Numbered from the stretch's first letter, positions 1 to 12,610 are shown. The stretch is 64,000 nt of DNA from Manihot esculenta (GCF_001659605.2 NC_035174.2:22704027-22768026); one strand, 5' to 3'. A program made the numbers and translations. The notes: generated by a model not told the origin, from the sequence alone.

Positions 1-223
1 ATATGGTATGCTGACCCTATGAGAGTGGATTCTATGTTTACAGACATAGTGCATGCAGGTCAAGCTTGGTACGTGGTAGGACAGTGGTTTTATATTTTAT
101 GTTTGATCATGTATGGGATTTATTAGGTACACAGAGTTCAGGTTAGGCTTGCTACGGGTTCCGGCGGCCTTAAGCTGACCTGGATCCTAGCGCCGGTGGC
201 GGTCCAATTTTCGGGTCGTTACA
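1..223 (+). mobile_element. 3' end of a Gypsy LTR
   Basis: The tail around 150-223 (GGCTTGCTACGGG, then CTAGCGCCGG, ending GTTACA) matches the last part of the Gypsy LTRs ending at 24307, 33278, 35183, 42527 and 43168. The rest of the element lies off the left edge. Copia coding sequence starts directly after it, so this is probably a Gypsy insertion, or its solo LTR, inside the Copia element. The other target-site copy is outside the window, so this cannot be checked here. Confidence 0.85.
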
Positions 224-228
224 TAAGC

Positions 229-969
229 TATGGCACAAGAGACTTGGCCACATTGGTGATAAAGGGATGGCAAAATTAATAAAGAAGAATGTGTTACCCG
301 GAGCAAAGGAGATGCATCTGAAGAAGTGTAGTGATTGTTTGGTAGGAAAGCAGAGTAGAGTCGTCTTCAAGAGTTCCCCTCTTCCAAAATGAATAATGTG
401 TTAGATCTAGTACATTTAGATTTATGTGGTGCTCAATACTTTGTGATTTCCATTAATGATCATTCCAGAAAGACGTGGGCATATACTTTAAAGTCAAAGG
501 ATCAACTTTTGGATGTCTTCAAGCAGTTCCATGCCTCAGTTGAAAGGCAGACGGGGAAGAAATTCAAATGTGTTCGCACAAATAATGGCAGAGAGTATAT
601 TAGACCATTTCATGCTTACTGTAATAAGCAATTCGACATTAAGCAACACCTCCAAAGATGTCGTAGTTAAATGGTTTGTTTGAGAGGATGAACAAGACTT
701 GGTGGAGAGAGTTAGATTCTTACTCTCACATTCAAAGCTGCACAAGTCATTCTGGGGTGAAGCTCTACTAATAGCAGTTTATGTGTTCAATCACTCATCC
801 TATTTTCCTCTATAGTATGAAACTCCAGAAAGAGTCTGGTCAGAAAAAAAAAGTCTCCTATGATCATCTGCAGGTGTTTGGATACAAAGCCTTTGTTCAT
901 GTTCCTAAGGATGAGAGATCCAAGCTTGATGTCAAGACACGACATTGTGTATTCATTGGGTATAGTTAA
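229..969 (+). pseudogene. Copia gag-pre-integrase and integrase fragment
   Basis: The reading frame opens with LWHKRLGHIGDKGM, the zinc-binding GAG-pre-integrase signature, followed by CSDCLVGKQ. The integrase core then starts with LDLCGA. The second catalytic aspartate, normally in a TDNG context, reads RTNNGREY near 573-595, so Asp is replaced by Asn. The frame stops at 669, shifts, and resumes at 781-969 with FGYKAFVHVPKDERSKLD and CVFIGY, the usual end of Copia integrase. The fragment cannot encode an active integrase. Confidence 0.85.
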
Positions 970-1032
970 GATCAACTTGGCTACTAATTTTATGATTCAG
1001 TCTAGAAAAGGCTTGTAAGGAGCTGTGATACA

Positions 1033-2138
1033 ATGTCTATTGAAAATGAGACCATTAAAGATATTGGCAAGGAGCAGAAAGCTGTCCCAAAACTTGATGG
1101 TGACTCAACAGACCTAGAGTTGATTCCTCCAACAAAGGTGTCGAGACAAGTTGGAGATGGAGTTCAGGAAAATCAACTTGAAGCATATAATGCTCCTATT
1201 AGAGATGAAGATGAATCAGACGATGAGAATGACGATTATGTGCAACCAACAATACATGTAGCTTCTCTAGTCCCATAAAAGAGATCTGAAAGAGTCAGAC
1301 AACCCTCTACCAAATACTCTAGAGACCAATACGTGTTGCTGATTGATGGGAGAGAATCAGAAAGTATTGAAGAAGCTATAGAGGACGAACACAAGCAAAA
1401 GTGGATTGAAGCCATGCAAGATGAGATGAAGTCCTTGTATGAGAACAAAACATTTGACCTGGTAAAGCTGCCCAAAGGAAAGAAATTTCTGAAGAATAAA
1501 TGGGTATTCAAGATCAAGCATGATGAATACAATTTCAATCCTCGATTCAAAAGCTAGATTGGTTGTGAAGGGTTTCAACCAAAGAAAGGGTATTGATTTT
1601 GAAGAGATATTCTCACTAGTGGTGAAGATGACATCCATCCGAACAGTACTAGACCTAGCCGCTTTCTTGATCTGAGATCGAATAGATGGATGTAAAGACC
1701 TTCTTCCTTCACAAAGATTTGGAGGAAGATATATATATGGAGAAGCCAGAGAGTTTCATAAAGAAAGGAAAAGAGGACTATGTTTGCAAGCTAAGAAAAA
1801 GCTTGTATGGCTTGAAGCAAGCATCGAGACACTGGTATAAAAAGTTCAAGTTTGTCATGCGAGAGCAGAGTTATAAGAAGACTACTTCAAACCACTGTGT
1901 ATTTTTTCAGAAATTCTCTGATGGTGATTTCATCATCCTTTTGCTTTATGCGAATGATATGTTGAGAGTTGGCCAAAATGTCTCTAGAATTAATAATTTG
2001 AAGAAGCAACTGAATAAGTCTTTTGCTATGAAAGATTTGGGACTAAAAAAGCAAATCCTTGGCATGAAGATAACCAGAGATAGATGCGGCAAAAGGTTAT
2101 GGTTGTCACAAGAGAAGTATATAGAGAAAGTAATTTAG
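1033..2138 (+). pseudogene. Copia linker and reverse transcriptase fragment
   Basis: After an acidic linker (1033-1278) the reverse transcriptase begins at 1333 with WIEAMQDEMKSLYENKTF and [10 protein letters not shown] frameshift near 1555 separates this from [13 protein letters not shown], and a stop lies near 1671. Positions 1686-2138 continue with DVKTFFLHKDLEEDIYMEKP and YGLKQASRHWYKK. The catalytic YVDD box reads YANDM near 1947-1961, so the first of the paired Asp residues is Asn. The enzyme would be dead even without the frame breaks. Confidence 0.85.
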
Positions 2139-2205
2139 AAGTTCAACATGGAGCATGCTAAAGCGGTTAGTTGTCCTATTGCTAAAGCAGAAATTCAACA
2201 GGCCG

Positions 2206-2640
2206 GCAATGTTGACTCGAGAAAGTGTACATCAGGATATTTACTTACATTTGTAGGGGGAGTCGAGTCATAGCAATCAAGATTACAAAAGTGTGTTTCC
2301 ACTACTGAAGTAGAGTTCATTGCAGAAACTGAAGCATGGAAAGAGTTACTATGGATGAAAAAGTTCTTAAATGAACTTGGGCTCGAGCAGGAAAAATATC
2401 AATTATTTTGTGACAGTTAGAGTGTTATTCACCTTGAGAAGAATGTCTCCTTCCATTCAAGATCAAAGCATATTGATGTGAGATATCACTGGATCAAGAA
2501 TGTGTTGGAGACGAAACAACTACTACTTGAAAAGATTCATACAGAAGAAAATAGCTCAGACATGGTAAGCAAAATTCTACCAAGAGAAAAGTTTGAGTAC
2601 TGTCTGCTAGTAGTTGGAATGGTGTTATCCTTCATCTAGT
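2206..2640 (+). pseudogene. Copia RNase H fragment
   Basis: The frame reads SRKCTSGYLLTFVGG, then CVSTTEVEFIAETEAWKE, then SKHIDVRYHWIKN, the ordered motifs of Copia RNase H. In-frame stops lie near 2271 and 2418. The roughly 80 residues that normally separate reverse transcriptase from this domain are absent, so an internal deletion is present. Confidence 0.8.
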
Positions 2641-3005
2641 CGAGAAGAAGAGAATTGTTAGGTGGGTTCCTTCAACATGGAGGGCCCACAAAAGATTGTG
2701 AAAATCTTTATTAAAAAAAATAAGAGCCACAAATTCAAGCCACTAACGTGACCAATTAACCTCCAAGTGAAGGAGTAAGAAAATAAGTCAGACATGTTAA
2801 CAAAGATTCTATCAAAGAAAAAGTTTGAGTACAGTTAGTAGTTGGAATGGCATTGTCTTTCATCTAGTCGAAAGGGGGAGAATTGTTAGGTGAGTCCTTC
2901 CAACATGGAGAGCACACAAAAGATTATGAAAATCTTTATTACAAAAAAAAAAAAATAAGAGCAACAAATTCAAACCTGGCCAATTAACCATCAAGTGAAG
3001 GTGTA
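2548..3005 (+). repeat. Tandem duplication, period about 232 bp
   Basis: The end of RNase H, the polypurine tract and the first part of the LTR occur twice: CAGACATG at 2558 recurs at 2790, and TTGTTAGGTG at 2655 recurs at 2883. The copies differ at many positions, so the duplication is old. It creates two apparent LTR starts (2656 and 2884). Confidence 0.75.
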
Positions 3006-3304
3006 TGAATTTGCCAATAAATAGGCAGGAGTTTAGAAAAGAGAGCATCAAGATTAGTTGAAACCACAAAAATAGTGAAAGAAAATATTTTAAGTATTTT
3101 AGAAAACATTTTGAATACCATTATTTTTGGATAGATCTCACTTTTAATTTCTTTTTATATCTATTATTTTTATAGTAAAAGAATTATTCATAATTCGATC
3201 CGTGGATATAACTCAAAATTAAGGATCAACAACGTAACGTAAAATTATTATGTAATATTTACTTATTTTTGTTATGTTATTTTAAAAGAGATATTTTCTC
3301 AACA
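2884..3304 (+). mobile_element. Probable Copia 3' LTR
   Basis: It starts TGTTAGG directly after a polypurine tract and ends TCTCAACA, typical Copia LTR ends. A CCGTGG motif near 3200 fits the U5 region of Tnt1-like elements. No 5' LTR is available to confirm the 421-bp length. Confidence 0.55.
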
Positions 3305-4064
3305 ATTTCCACTTTAAAAAATAGAATTTCAAGATTCTAATTGTCGCTTAAGTTCTTCATTGAATATTAATATTTAATAAATTATAGTATTCTTTTAATA
3401 TTTACGATGTTGTATGGGATTGTGATTGGAAAGAAAAACTAATTCAAAACTTTTTTTTTTCAGAAAAATAGAAGTGTTCAGAGAAACCATTTAACCATTT
3501 TGAAGTTCTTATGATCAAAATATATTAAATTTAAATAAAAATAAAAATGTAAAAGCTCTCAATAAATATTTTCAAGATAGTAATTTTCATATAGCTCAAG
3601 TAATAACCCTATATTGACTTTTACTGACAATAAGTTTTATAGGCAGTAATCGTGATATAATATTTTTGGATTAACTGATTCAATTTTAGATATTTATTTT
3701 CTTTAATTTAAATATCTACTTTCAGTTATTATTATTTATCCTAAATCCAACTGTGCAGATGCTTCGTATCTAAGCTTTGTTTATGAAAAATGAAAAATAT
3801 CAAGATTGAAAGTTATTTCTTTTACCAATTGAAATTTAATTTTGAAATTTATCAAAGAACAACTAATAGAACACTGAACATAAAGCAGTACTTTGATATT
3901 AAAAGGTTGAAACTCAAACACACAAACATAGAACAAAAGCAGTCTTAAAACGGGCAGAACTTTGAGTTCTAATGAACTCTTATTTACATGATAATAGCAT
4001 ATATTTTTAAAGCCAACTCAGATTTTCTCCTGAGTACCTGAACTGGCATAGCTAAACCACCACC
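3305..4064. other. AT-rich spacer downstream of the AHP gene
   Basis: No coding frame, RNA gene or repeat was recognised. The right part should hold the 3' UTR of the leftward AHP gene, but no poly(A) signal can be assigned with confidence. Confidence 0.5.
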
Positions 4065-7000
4065 CTATGGACGGAGGAGGCGGCGGCGTCTCCTGCTCTC
4101 ATTAGCCATGATGTGCCTTTCTATCTGCATTCAATTACAGTATGATTAACAATATGGACAATGCAAATGAAGGATATAAAATTGGTGTATTATAAGGAAC
4201 ATTAGAAGAAAAAGAAAAAAAGAAAGAGAAAAAGAAGCTTAAATCCTTGGTGGTTCATTTGATCTTAAGGCACCTGGAAAAGTGTTGAAAGGCCTGAATT
4301 ATGGAGGAAGATCTACCTGGGTAATTGCATTTAAGTTGTTCTTCAGAACCTGGAATGCATTGTTCAGCTTGTTGAAAGCCTCAAAGCACCTAAAAGAACG
4401 ACAACCCATTATAACCGTTATATATACAACGTGTCCTATGTAATAATTTTTCTGTTATAAGTGACATAAGACTAGAGATTACTCTCTAATGCATTATAAT
4501 TCCAGTTCATTTAAAGCTTAAAGAAGAGTTAACAACCATAATCATGCATAGAGTTGAATAAGAATCACCAAAAATTGCAATCACTATCTTGAACACTATT
4601 GTAGAAGTGAGTAGGAAGCTAGTTCTTCCATTAGAAATTATGGCATTTATGTAATGAGCTAGCTGTAACAGTAAGCAAATTGTATACAATAATATTATGT
4701 AAATATGTTTGATTGTAATCTCATTGAATCAATGACAAAAAGGAGATGCTTTTTACCCGTCTTGATCCATAGCATCACTAGCATTTCGAAGCTCACGACA
4801 TGTAAGGTTCACCTGGCGGGCACCAATGCTGCAACCCCAAATGCAGATGTTAAGATTTAGAATTCAATCTATAGTTTCTGAAATAGTATGATGAAGAGCG
4901 TCAAGTCAGTGAGTGGCATATTTATTATTTATGTTGACATATGACCTTGAGGTTAGCTTATAGTGTAGCTTTAAGACGAATTTGTACATACACTGATTAT
5001 TTTTTGTCTCCTTTAGTTTTAATGAAAATATAATAGAAATTAAAGCAAATAAGTAAATATCAAGTTTTTACAGCGCATACTGTGTTATGCTCACAGTTTG
5101 CCAGAAAATAAACATCTAAATGAAGATACAAGTCATGTTAATACCAAAACATATGCCGAAATACTATTGATCAGTAGAAGAAAGCAACAAGAATATTCAT
5201 CATATATAAGAGGAACAGAAAAGGATTCATCAGATATGTGTATGTCAAATGAGAGTTGAAAAAATTGCAGGTAGTTGTAGTTCAGTGGAAAGAAAGTTCA
5301 ATAGAAGGAAAGACAGCTAACAGCTGCCATTTAGATAGACACAGATATGTATCTTGTGGAATTCAAATAACTATTACAATCCATAGTGAATGTTAAATTG
5401 TTACAATATATTACTCATTAAGCATACTTAGCTCAGACAGACCGTAAGGATCAATAGGTATGTGTATATGTAGCAGAGTCTAATGATCATTAAAAAGCAG
5501 TTCCTGAAAAATAACAAAACCTAACCAAAGATACTCTGACTCTACTGAGACAGAGATGGGTTGTCACGGATGTAGAGGCAAGATAGGCAGTTGGTTGGAT
5601 CTAATATAGATTGAACATGGACAATATTTAGAGTCTGCAACTCTCCTTGGGTTCTGTCATGATATAAATAGGTATGTATATATGTAGCAGGTATTACATA
5701 ATCAATCTTCCTTGATCTCATGCAGGTAGATCTAGATAAGGAAACTCTGACTAACAATCATTTATGTGTTGCTTCTAGCAGTTAGACACGCGCCATAAGA
5801 CACGCGAATGCGCGTGCTTTTCTATCTAGCTAGCTTCCAATAATTTGATTACACAATAGATAATGCAAGTGTATTTATGCACACTGAATTCTTAAAGCCA
5901 CTCTTTGATGTCAAATCTAATATGGAATGAACATGGACAATAGTTGGAGTCGGCAGCTCTCCTAAGGTTCTCTCGTGATATAAATAGGTATGTGTATATG
6001 TAGCAGGTGGCACATAATCAATCTTCCTTGATCTCATACAGGTAGATCCAGATAGGAAAACTCTAACTAACAATCATTTATATGTTGCTCCTAGCAGTTC
6101 GATACGCGCCATAAGCCTCGCGAATGTACGCACTTTCCTTTCTAGCTAGCGTTCAAGGATATGAATGCACAGAAAATAATGCAAGTGTATTTGTGCACAT
6201 TAAATTCTGAAAGTACTCTTTGTTCTCTTGCATCTTAAACAAACTACTTGGAACATCCTTAAATCCTTTCAATCATTTTAGACCGCGTAAATGAAAAATG
6301 AACCCTTTTAAGCTCTTTTTTTCTAGTTCCTTGACAATACAATCCACACTCATATACATCATATGCAATAAGGAAATTTCTTACATGCACCCTTCATACG
6401 TGCACGCGTTATATGTGCACTTGATCAATAGAACGTGATTAAATTTGAAACCTACCATAATTTTGGCTTATTTATCATTTATTTATTAGTTGAGTGTATG
6501 TGTAAGGGATACTTGTAAGAATTTCCCTTGCAATAAAGATTCTTAAATAATGGAGTCTTCATGGTTATGAACATACTCACCGAATAGTACCAAAATCTAA
6601 ACATATAAGAAGGAGATTGCTTTGATTAAATGCAAGTGAATTTAATATTGAGAAGGTAAAGACGTTACCTAGAGCTACAGCCTTTAAGCTGGTGAGCATA
6701 GTTGATAACTCGAGCATAGTTAACAACAGGCTGATTCCTGATGATTTAAGAAAGATCATTCCACCTGATTAACAACATATAAATACAATGGAAAACTAAA
6801 TAACATTAACTGAGAAACTAAAAAGATTATTTAAAAGGAATACAGGCATCGGTTCAACTCTGCTACACAGTTTTCAGCATCATTCAGGAACATGGATATC
6901 ACTTCAACAACAAAGCGAGGATTGTCTGTACTTCGTAAATCAAGAACATGATCAAAGTGATCATCCAATATTCCCTGCAAAGAAGAAAAAACAATAACAT

Positions 7001-7309
7001 AATAAATCAAAAATCCAAAACCCATCATAACAAATAATTCCAGGCATGTATATTAATTAACATAAGGGTTTTATTCCCCTTTTCCTTTGGTGTTTCCAGG
7101 AAAATCAAGGCTTTCTTACCAACCAAACAAATACAAAATCATTAGTCTCCTCATTTTCCCTAGCTCCACAACAATGTACAATAAAAAAGGAATAAAAACA
7201 AAACCACAAATCATATATATATATATATATGTAATAACCAAAGGGTTACCTGCTCTTTCATGCTCCTAACACAGTTCCTCTGTTCTTGCCTGAGTTCAAT
7301 TCCCACCAT
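4065..7309 (-). CDS. Histidine-containing phosphotransfer protein (AHP family)
   Basis: Six exons on the minus strand (7250-7309, 6844-6974, 6669-6737, 4757-4828, 4317-4389, 4065-4124) join in frame through GT/AG borders to give 154 residues, the usual AHP size. AHPs relay phosphate from cytokinin receptor kinases to nuclear response regulators. Exon 2 carries GILDDHFDHVLDLRSTDNP and FVVEVISMFLNDAE. Exon 3 carries NYAHQLKGCSS with the phosphate-accepting His at residue 79, so it is not a pseudo-HPt lacking that residue. Exons 4-5 hold IGARQVNLTCRELRNASD and the last helix; the protein ends in five arginines and LLRP. The start at 7309 begins MVGIELRQEQ. The type is nearest to AHP4/AHP1 as I remember them; the exact orthologue is unproven. 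No lesion is visible. Confidence 0.9.
5599..6232. repeat. Tandem duplication, period about 316 bp, in AHP intron 3
   Basis: Copy 1 (about 5599-5914) and copy 2 (about 5915-6232) share long stretches such as GATATAAATAGGTATGT, TAATCAATCTTCCTTGATCT and the GCGCCATAAG block. They differ at scattered sites. The duplication lies wholly inside the long intron between exons 3 and 4 and does not touch coding sequence. Part of the unit also appears just upstream, near 5440-5480. Confidence 0.75.
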
Positions 7310-9383
7310 GATGTTATTCTCAAAAGCAAAAATGGAAAAAAAAAAAAATAACAAGGCAAAATCCAGAAAGCAGAGAGCACCTGAAATTTATCAGCTCTCC
7401 AACTCTCACCCACACTAACCATAGATGAATTCTTGCAATGGGAGAGAGCCGTATATATATATATATGCAAAGTAAGAGAACAAAAAAAGAAAGAAAGAAA
7501 GACAACAAAGAGGCAGTTTGGGATAAATCAAATCTAAACTGGCAGTGAGTGCCAACTTTGGCAGTGAAACCTGCACTGCGCTCTACGTGGAAATGTGTTT
7601 ATGAGAGCAGTTACTACTTACCAACAACAGCTACGATATGACTGGGCAATCAACAAACAAACACCTTTACAACTTCACGCGCCTCTCCACGCTCCTCCGT
7701 GGTGTCCTCCATCGACTGTCTCCAAGTGTTTATTCACAATAGAAACTGTCTTAAGCCATGCTTATCCCTTTTGGCTTTGTTTGGTAAGTTTTTAAGCGCA
7801 CCAAAGTCGCTTAGTTGTCTCTCTTTTAATATTTATCTCATCAGCTTTGCTTTATTTCAGACAAAAAAGAAAAAAAAAAAACAGCTTTAGTGATATTTAG
7901 TCTGGATTAATCTAATCTTGTATTTAAATCCCAGTCAAATTGCACGAACTAAATAATTTTAGTTTGATTACCATTCATAGTACTTTTTCTTTTTCTACAT
8001 GAATTAGGAAAGATATAGTTAATGTAATTAAAACAATAAATTTATATTATTTTTTCTAATATATATTCTACTAATATTATTTAATTATTAATTTATTTTT
8101 AAAATTAATGAATTTTATTTTTTTAATAAACATCAAATAATAATATATTAAAGAGCTAATTAATAAATTATTATCTCCAAAAGAAAAATGTCTGAAATGT
8201 AAGACAAATAAAAAAAACAAATTTATCTTTATTGGACAGATGAAATAATAATTCCTTTTAATTTTTTTTTTCAATTTAAGGGCACATATTTCAATTAATA
8301 CTAATAGATATTACATTTAATATAATACCTTTTTTATTTAATCACAATTAAAATTTAATAATAAAACCCCATAACATTTAAATAAAAAATAGTACCATTA
8401 AATTAAAATTCATTAACTAACAATATTCTTTAAACAAATTAGCAGCTGCAGAAGAAAAATACAATTCTTTGAAATTTATTCGTGGTACCTTATATAATCA
8501 TTTCCATAATTCCTTAAAAAAAACTGTAGCTGAGAAATCAAAATTTTATTTAAAACTTTTTTTAATAAAAATCATTTTTATATGTTAAAAAACAATTTTA
8601 TTGTTTTAAAATTTTATAATTAAAATATGTAAATTAAAATGCTAGCAGACCCTCATTCTTTTATTTGAACAATTAGATTCCTTGTATGCTAATGCAAAAA
8701 TCTGTGCCACAAGAACACAGCAACCTAAACTCTGAGGTCCACTATGAGAAGGGGCCAAAAGTGTACCACTGATTCAGAAATAGTTTTGTGGTATTAGGAA
8801 TTTAGTTTTGTTGATGTAAAATGGAAAAAAGGAAGATTGAGAATAGAAAATGGGCTAATAAATATGTTTCCAAATGTGGAAAAGAGTCCAAGGGACTAGA
8901 ATCTGCAACACATGTTGAGTTGTTCCACAGTAAATTTAGCTATATCCTAATTTAATCTTAATCCTAAGACAAGTAGATGATGATGAGTCCATCAAGAATT
9001 TTTGAGGCTTTGTGCAGATAATGCACGCCAAATTCAAATGAAATAAAATCAGGAATGTTCATATGGCTCAGGTTACATGATTCAAGAAAATATGATCAAA
9101 GAAAACAGAATGACAATGACTCCAATGTTTCTTTAACTCTTTTTCTCAAAATTGTTTACAGTAGAAGAAAAGAAACTCGGACGCATAAATTAAGGCAGAA
9201 GATTGAGTGAAGATACCAGAAATACATGTTTATAAAATGTACATTCATGAATAATATCATAAAGGTCAGACCACCGGTTGTGTGCAGGAACAGAGGAAAT
9301 ATCTCACACATTCACCATAAAGGTCAGGCAGGTAAAGAGGGGCAAGATAGCCTCAGAGGAACAATCTGAGACTTGAAAATGGC
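7310..9383. other. Spacer upstream of the AHP gene
   Basis: This stretch should contain the AHP promoter and 5' UTR. A dinucleotide (TA) run lies at about 7450-7466 and an A-rich run near 7863-7882; 8000-8640 is very AT-rich. I see no further gene. Open frames here are short, unconserved and rich in simple sequence. Confidence 0.5.
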
Positions 9384-9392
9384 AACTTTCTC
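9384..9392. repeat. Left target-site duplication of the MULE (9 bp)
   Basis: AACTTTCTC directly precedes the element terminus. It pairs with AACTTCCTC at 17311-17319, with one mismatch. A 9-bp duplication is characteristic of Mutator-like transposition. Confidence 0.75.
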
Positions 9393-9436
9393 GGGCTTTT
9401 TGTAAAATAAAGTTAAAAAAAAGAATATTTTTTAAA

Positions 9437-9800
9437 CCCTGGTCCGCGAGAAAATATTTCCCGGATCAGGGTGAATCGGTACTCTACCGCATTTTATAAG
9501 TGCGGTAAGCTTTACCGCACTTATAAAATGCAGTAGAGAGCCGTTGAACCAGAATTATAATTTTTTTTAAATAAAAAAAATTCTACCGCACTTTTGAAGT
9601 GCGGTAGAATTTTGAAGTGCGGTAGAATTTTTAATTATTAAAAAAAATATATTAAAAATTCTACAGCACTTCAAAAGTGCGGTAAAATATTAAATTTTGC
9701 AATAATTGAAAATTTCTATAATTTTTAATAATTAAATGAATAATTCAATTTACGTATTAACGCACTTTAAAAGTGCGGTAATATCATTTTACGTATTACC
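9437..9800. repeat. Left subterminal hairpin array of the MULE
   Basis: A stem CCCTGGTCC...GGATCAGGG spans 9437-9471. It is followed by a larger stem (about 9482-9536) formed by CTACCGCATTTTATAAG and its complement. Several short palindromes of the form TACCGCACTT...AAGTGCGGTA follow, down to 9800, separated by AT-rich DNA. The array is mirrored at the right end. Confidence 0.85.
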
Positions 9801-10201
9801 GCACGTTTAAAGTGCGGTAATAGAGTTTATATTAAATATATTATACTAATTGTAATTATTTATTTATATATGAAATTTATAAATAATTATAAAAATTATA
9901 TTATTATTAATTATTTAATATAATTAAAATTTAATATAATAATGATCATATAAAAATTTATTTTAATAATTAAAATTATATATTTATAACATTATAATTA
10001 TATTTATTTAAATATAATATCATATATTTTATATTTATTCATAGAATTTATTATTTTTATTAGAATTATATTTATAAATAAATAAAAAAAATATTTAAGA
10101 ATCATAAAAATTAAAAAAAAAACATATAAATAATTAAAATTATAGAATGTAATAAAAATAAAACAATATAATTACAAATGATAAAATAAAAAAAAATAAT
10201 G

Positions 10202-12610
10202 CTAATCATGTCCCAAATGTCCTCCCGTGCCACATGGACGTCCCCTTCGTTCATGTGACGTCGAGTTCTATATAGCCGACGATCACCACTTGTACCCTCA
10301 CCTTCAGTAGCAGCAGGATTAATATTAAGATCAGGAGCTACCGAGCTCGGATCTCGTGTTGCAGTATAATGCGATGGTAAATAGATATCATCAGATGCAA
10401 AAGTGGAGTACTGCTGGCCCGATGTGTACTGTACAAAATTGCCAGAGAATGGTTGTGTGCCTAGGCTAGATGAAGGAATATCCACAGAATGTCTAGCCGA
10501 AAATGCATTAATGGAGCTACTATGTCGTGCAAAAGCATCAAAGGTACTACCTATCGGGGTCTGCATCTGAAATGGATTATCTTGAATACCAACCTGCTGG
10601 AAGGACCACTGTATTGGGGTTATATGAGGTGGTGGCATATAACTACCATGTGTCCACGTAGTATATTGTGATCCACCTTCTTGTGGAACACTAGGTCCTG
10701 CTGAAGACTGTCCAATCTCACCAAATGATCGATGAGTGTGGAATGAAACGGGTGCCGGAATGATGACATTTGCCGGGACAGTAGTATGTACATCGGGATC
10801 AGCTTGTTGGCGAGAGCTACGTCTACGCCTAGGCCTCCTCGGCGGGTCAACAGGCTCTTCAGGGTCATCTGGCATAGGTTGCGCTCGAGGTGCTGGCTGT
10901 GGTGGAGGTATCTCTGTTATTCGTTTCTCTTCTTCCATGGCATAGAACATTGTTGTTGTTTGTCTTTCAATAAGATCTGTGCCCGAATTAGGAAACTGTC
11001 GATTAATTAAATGTATATTCTCGATACCATCCTCCTGTTGGCAAAACAAAAATTAAACATTGATATGTTTAAGAAAAATAAACATATGTAAATATAATCA
11101 ATAATTAAATATTACCACAGTGTCAATAGCTGCACCACGATGCGATATCCATCGACGAGAAACTCGTCTATACCATTCGAGGTACTCGGAATGATAATAT
11201 AGTGGCCCATGTAATGGTGCTGCTTCAACCAACCTTTGCCATCTATCTTCCCAAATGGCAATCCAATGTGCATGAATTGTAATCCAATTACTGTCGGATG
11301 ATAATAGAGATGTGTTATGAAGATCAGCTGGCTGGCGTGGTGAATGTGGTATTGGTTGTTGCATCCCAAATTGGCGCAACACTCTATCAGGTTGATGTCA
11401 TTCTACCACGTGGAAGCATATCAAGGGAACCACTGCTCTCCAAATGTCACGTTCTTGCGTGCAATATAATGGCAATGATGCAAGGAGTTCATCGGAATAT
11501 GGCTCCCATACCATCTGAAATGAAAAAAATATATATATTTATTAGAAATTTGTTAGAAATATCATAGTAATCGAAGTACATTCCATAATTCGTATTATAC
11601 CTCTGGGTCACCCATTCTGTCAAATTTATAGCGTATTTCTATCAAGACATGTGTTACGACTTGAGTGATACGTCGTACATTACTCCACCTGAAAATATTA
11701 TTAAAAAATACAAGAATTTAATATAAATGCGTAACATGCAAATCATAATAATGTCATAATAAGCATAACATACTAACCGACTTCCCAGTGGAGTATCATT
11801 ATGTGGGTCTCGTATATTTATAGATGGTGATATTGAAATAAATCGTTCCCATGCCCATATCTGCAGGATGTGTAGAGCTCCACCTAATTGAGACACGCTC
11901 GGATCAGTGGCCCGACAAAGTTCTCGATATAACCAGGCAAGACAAGCTGAACCCCAACTATACATGCTTGCTCTATGTAAATTAGCAATTAGAGGCAGAA
12001 ACATTAGGTTCACCCTACTAGGATTCCTATCAGTAAATAAGGAACCACCAATGATCTGCAGAATGTAAGCACGGGCATATCTCTGGACCACTTCTTCAGC
12101 ATCATCTGGTAGCTCATTAAAATTTTCGACTAACCAACTTAATGGCAACGAGCTACCCCGCATAATATTAGCGGGAGGTACGAGTCCTAAAGTGTCTTGA
12201 CAGTACATCATCCAATTGGTAATAGAATTACCTACAACAACATCTCCATCAATAGGTAGGCCGGAAATAACACCGATGTCCTGGAGAGTAATTGTACACT
12301 CTCCCACTGGCATCATAAATGTGTGTGTTTCAGGACGCCATCTCTCAACCAGTGATGTAATTAAATGATGATCCAGTGAAAAGTAGCCTAATCTGACAGC
12401 ACCATAGAATCTAGAAATTTTGAGATAGGCTTCAATACGGGGGTGAAAATCCTGCTTCAAAACACTCGCTGATCGTCTACAAAGTAGTGGCTCATTTTCA
12501 ATCTCCTCATTCCAAACCGACTGTGATCTATGAGACTGCTGTTGTGTCAATAAAGACTGGTCAAGAGGGCCCGGACTCGTGTAATCACGATAATTTTGTC
12601 TGCCCGTCAT
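10202..12610 (-). pseudogene. PMD (aminotransferase-like, plant mobile domain) gene, left arm
   Basis: Four exons (11778-12610, 11601-11688, 11116-11514, 10202-11034) have matching GT/AG borders and phases. Exon 1 starts MTGRQNYRDYTSPGP and holds PMD motifs including FHPRIEAYLKISRFYGA, CTITLQDIGVISGLPIDG and LSWLVENFNELPDDAEE. Exons 2-3 continue the domain and end near EYLEWYRRVSRRWI. Exon 4 is a proline-rich tail with a basic cluster (PPRRPRRRRSS) that could be a nuclear signal. Breaks: an in-frame TGA in exon 3 near 11388, where the right arm has CGG, and a one-base deletion near 10258 that changes the C-terminus. Exon 1 is intact, unlike the right copy. PMD proteins such as MAIN/MAIL1 act in silencing and genome stability; this one's role is unknown. 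Confidence 0.85.

Larger units (their letters stand above)
224..3304 (+). mobile_element. Degenerate Ty1/Copia retrotransposon remnant
   Basis: Reading rightward the sequence shows gag-pre-integrase, integrase, reverse transcriptase, RNase H, a polypurine tract (AAAGGGGGAG at 2871-2880) and a 3' LTR, the Copia order. The 5' LTR and gag are missing. Many frameshifts and stops break the polyprotein, and a large gap lies between reverse transcriptase and RNase H near 2180-2230. It looks like an old Tork/Tnt1-type copy; the clade is inferred. Confidence 0.9.

Noticed and set aside
10489..11567. Plus-strand frames opposite the left PMD gene, mirrored at 15178-16256
   Set aside because: They are reverse-strand shadows of PMD exons, present in both arms only because the arms are copies.
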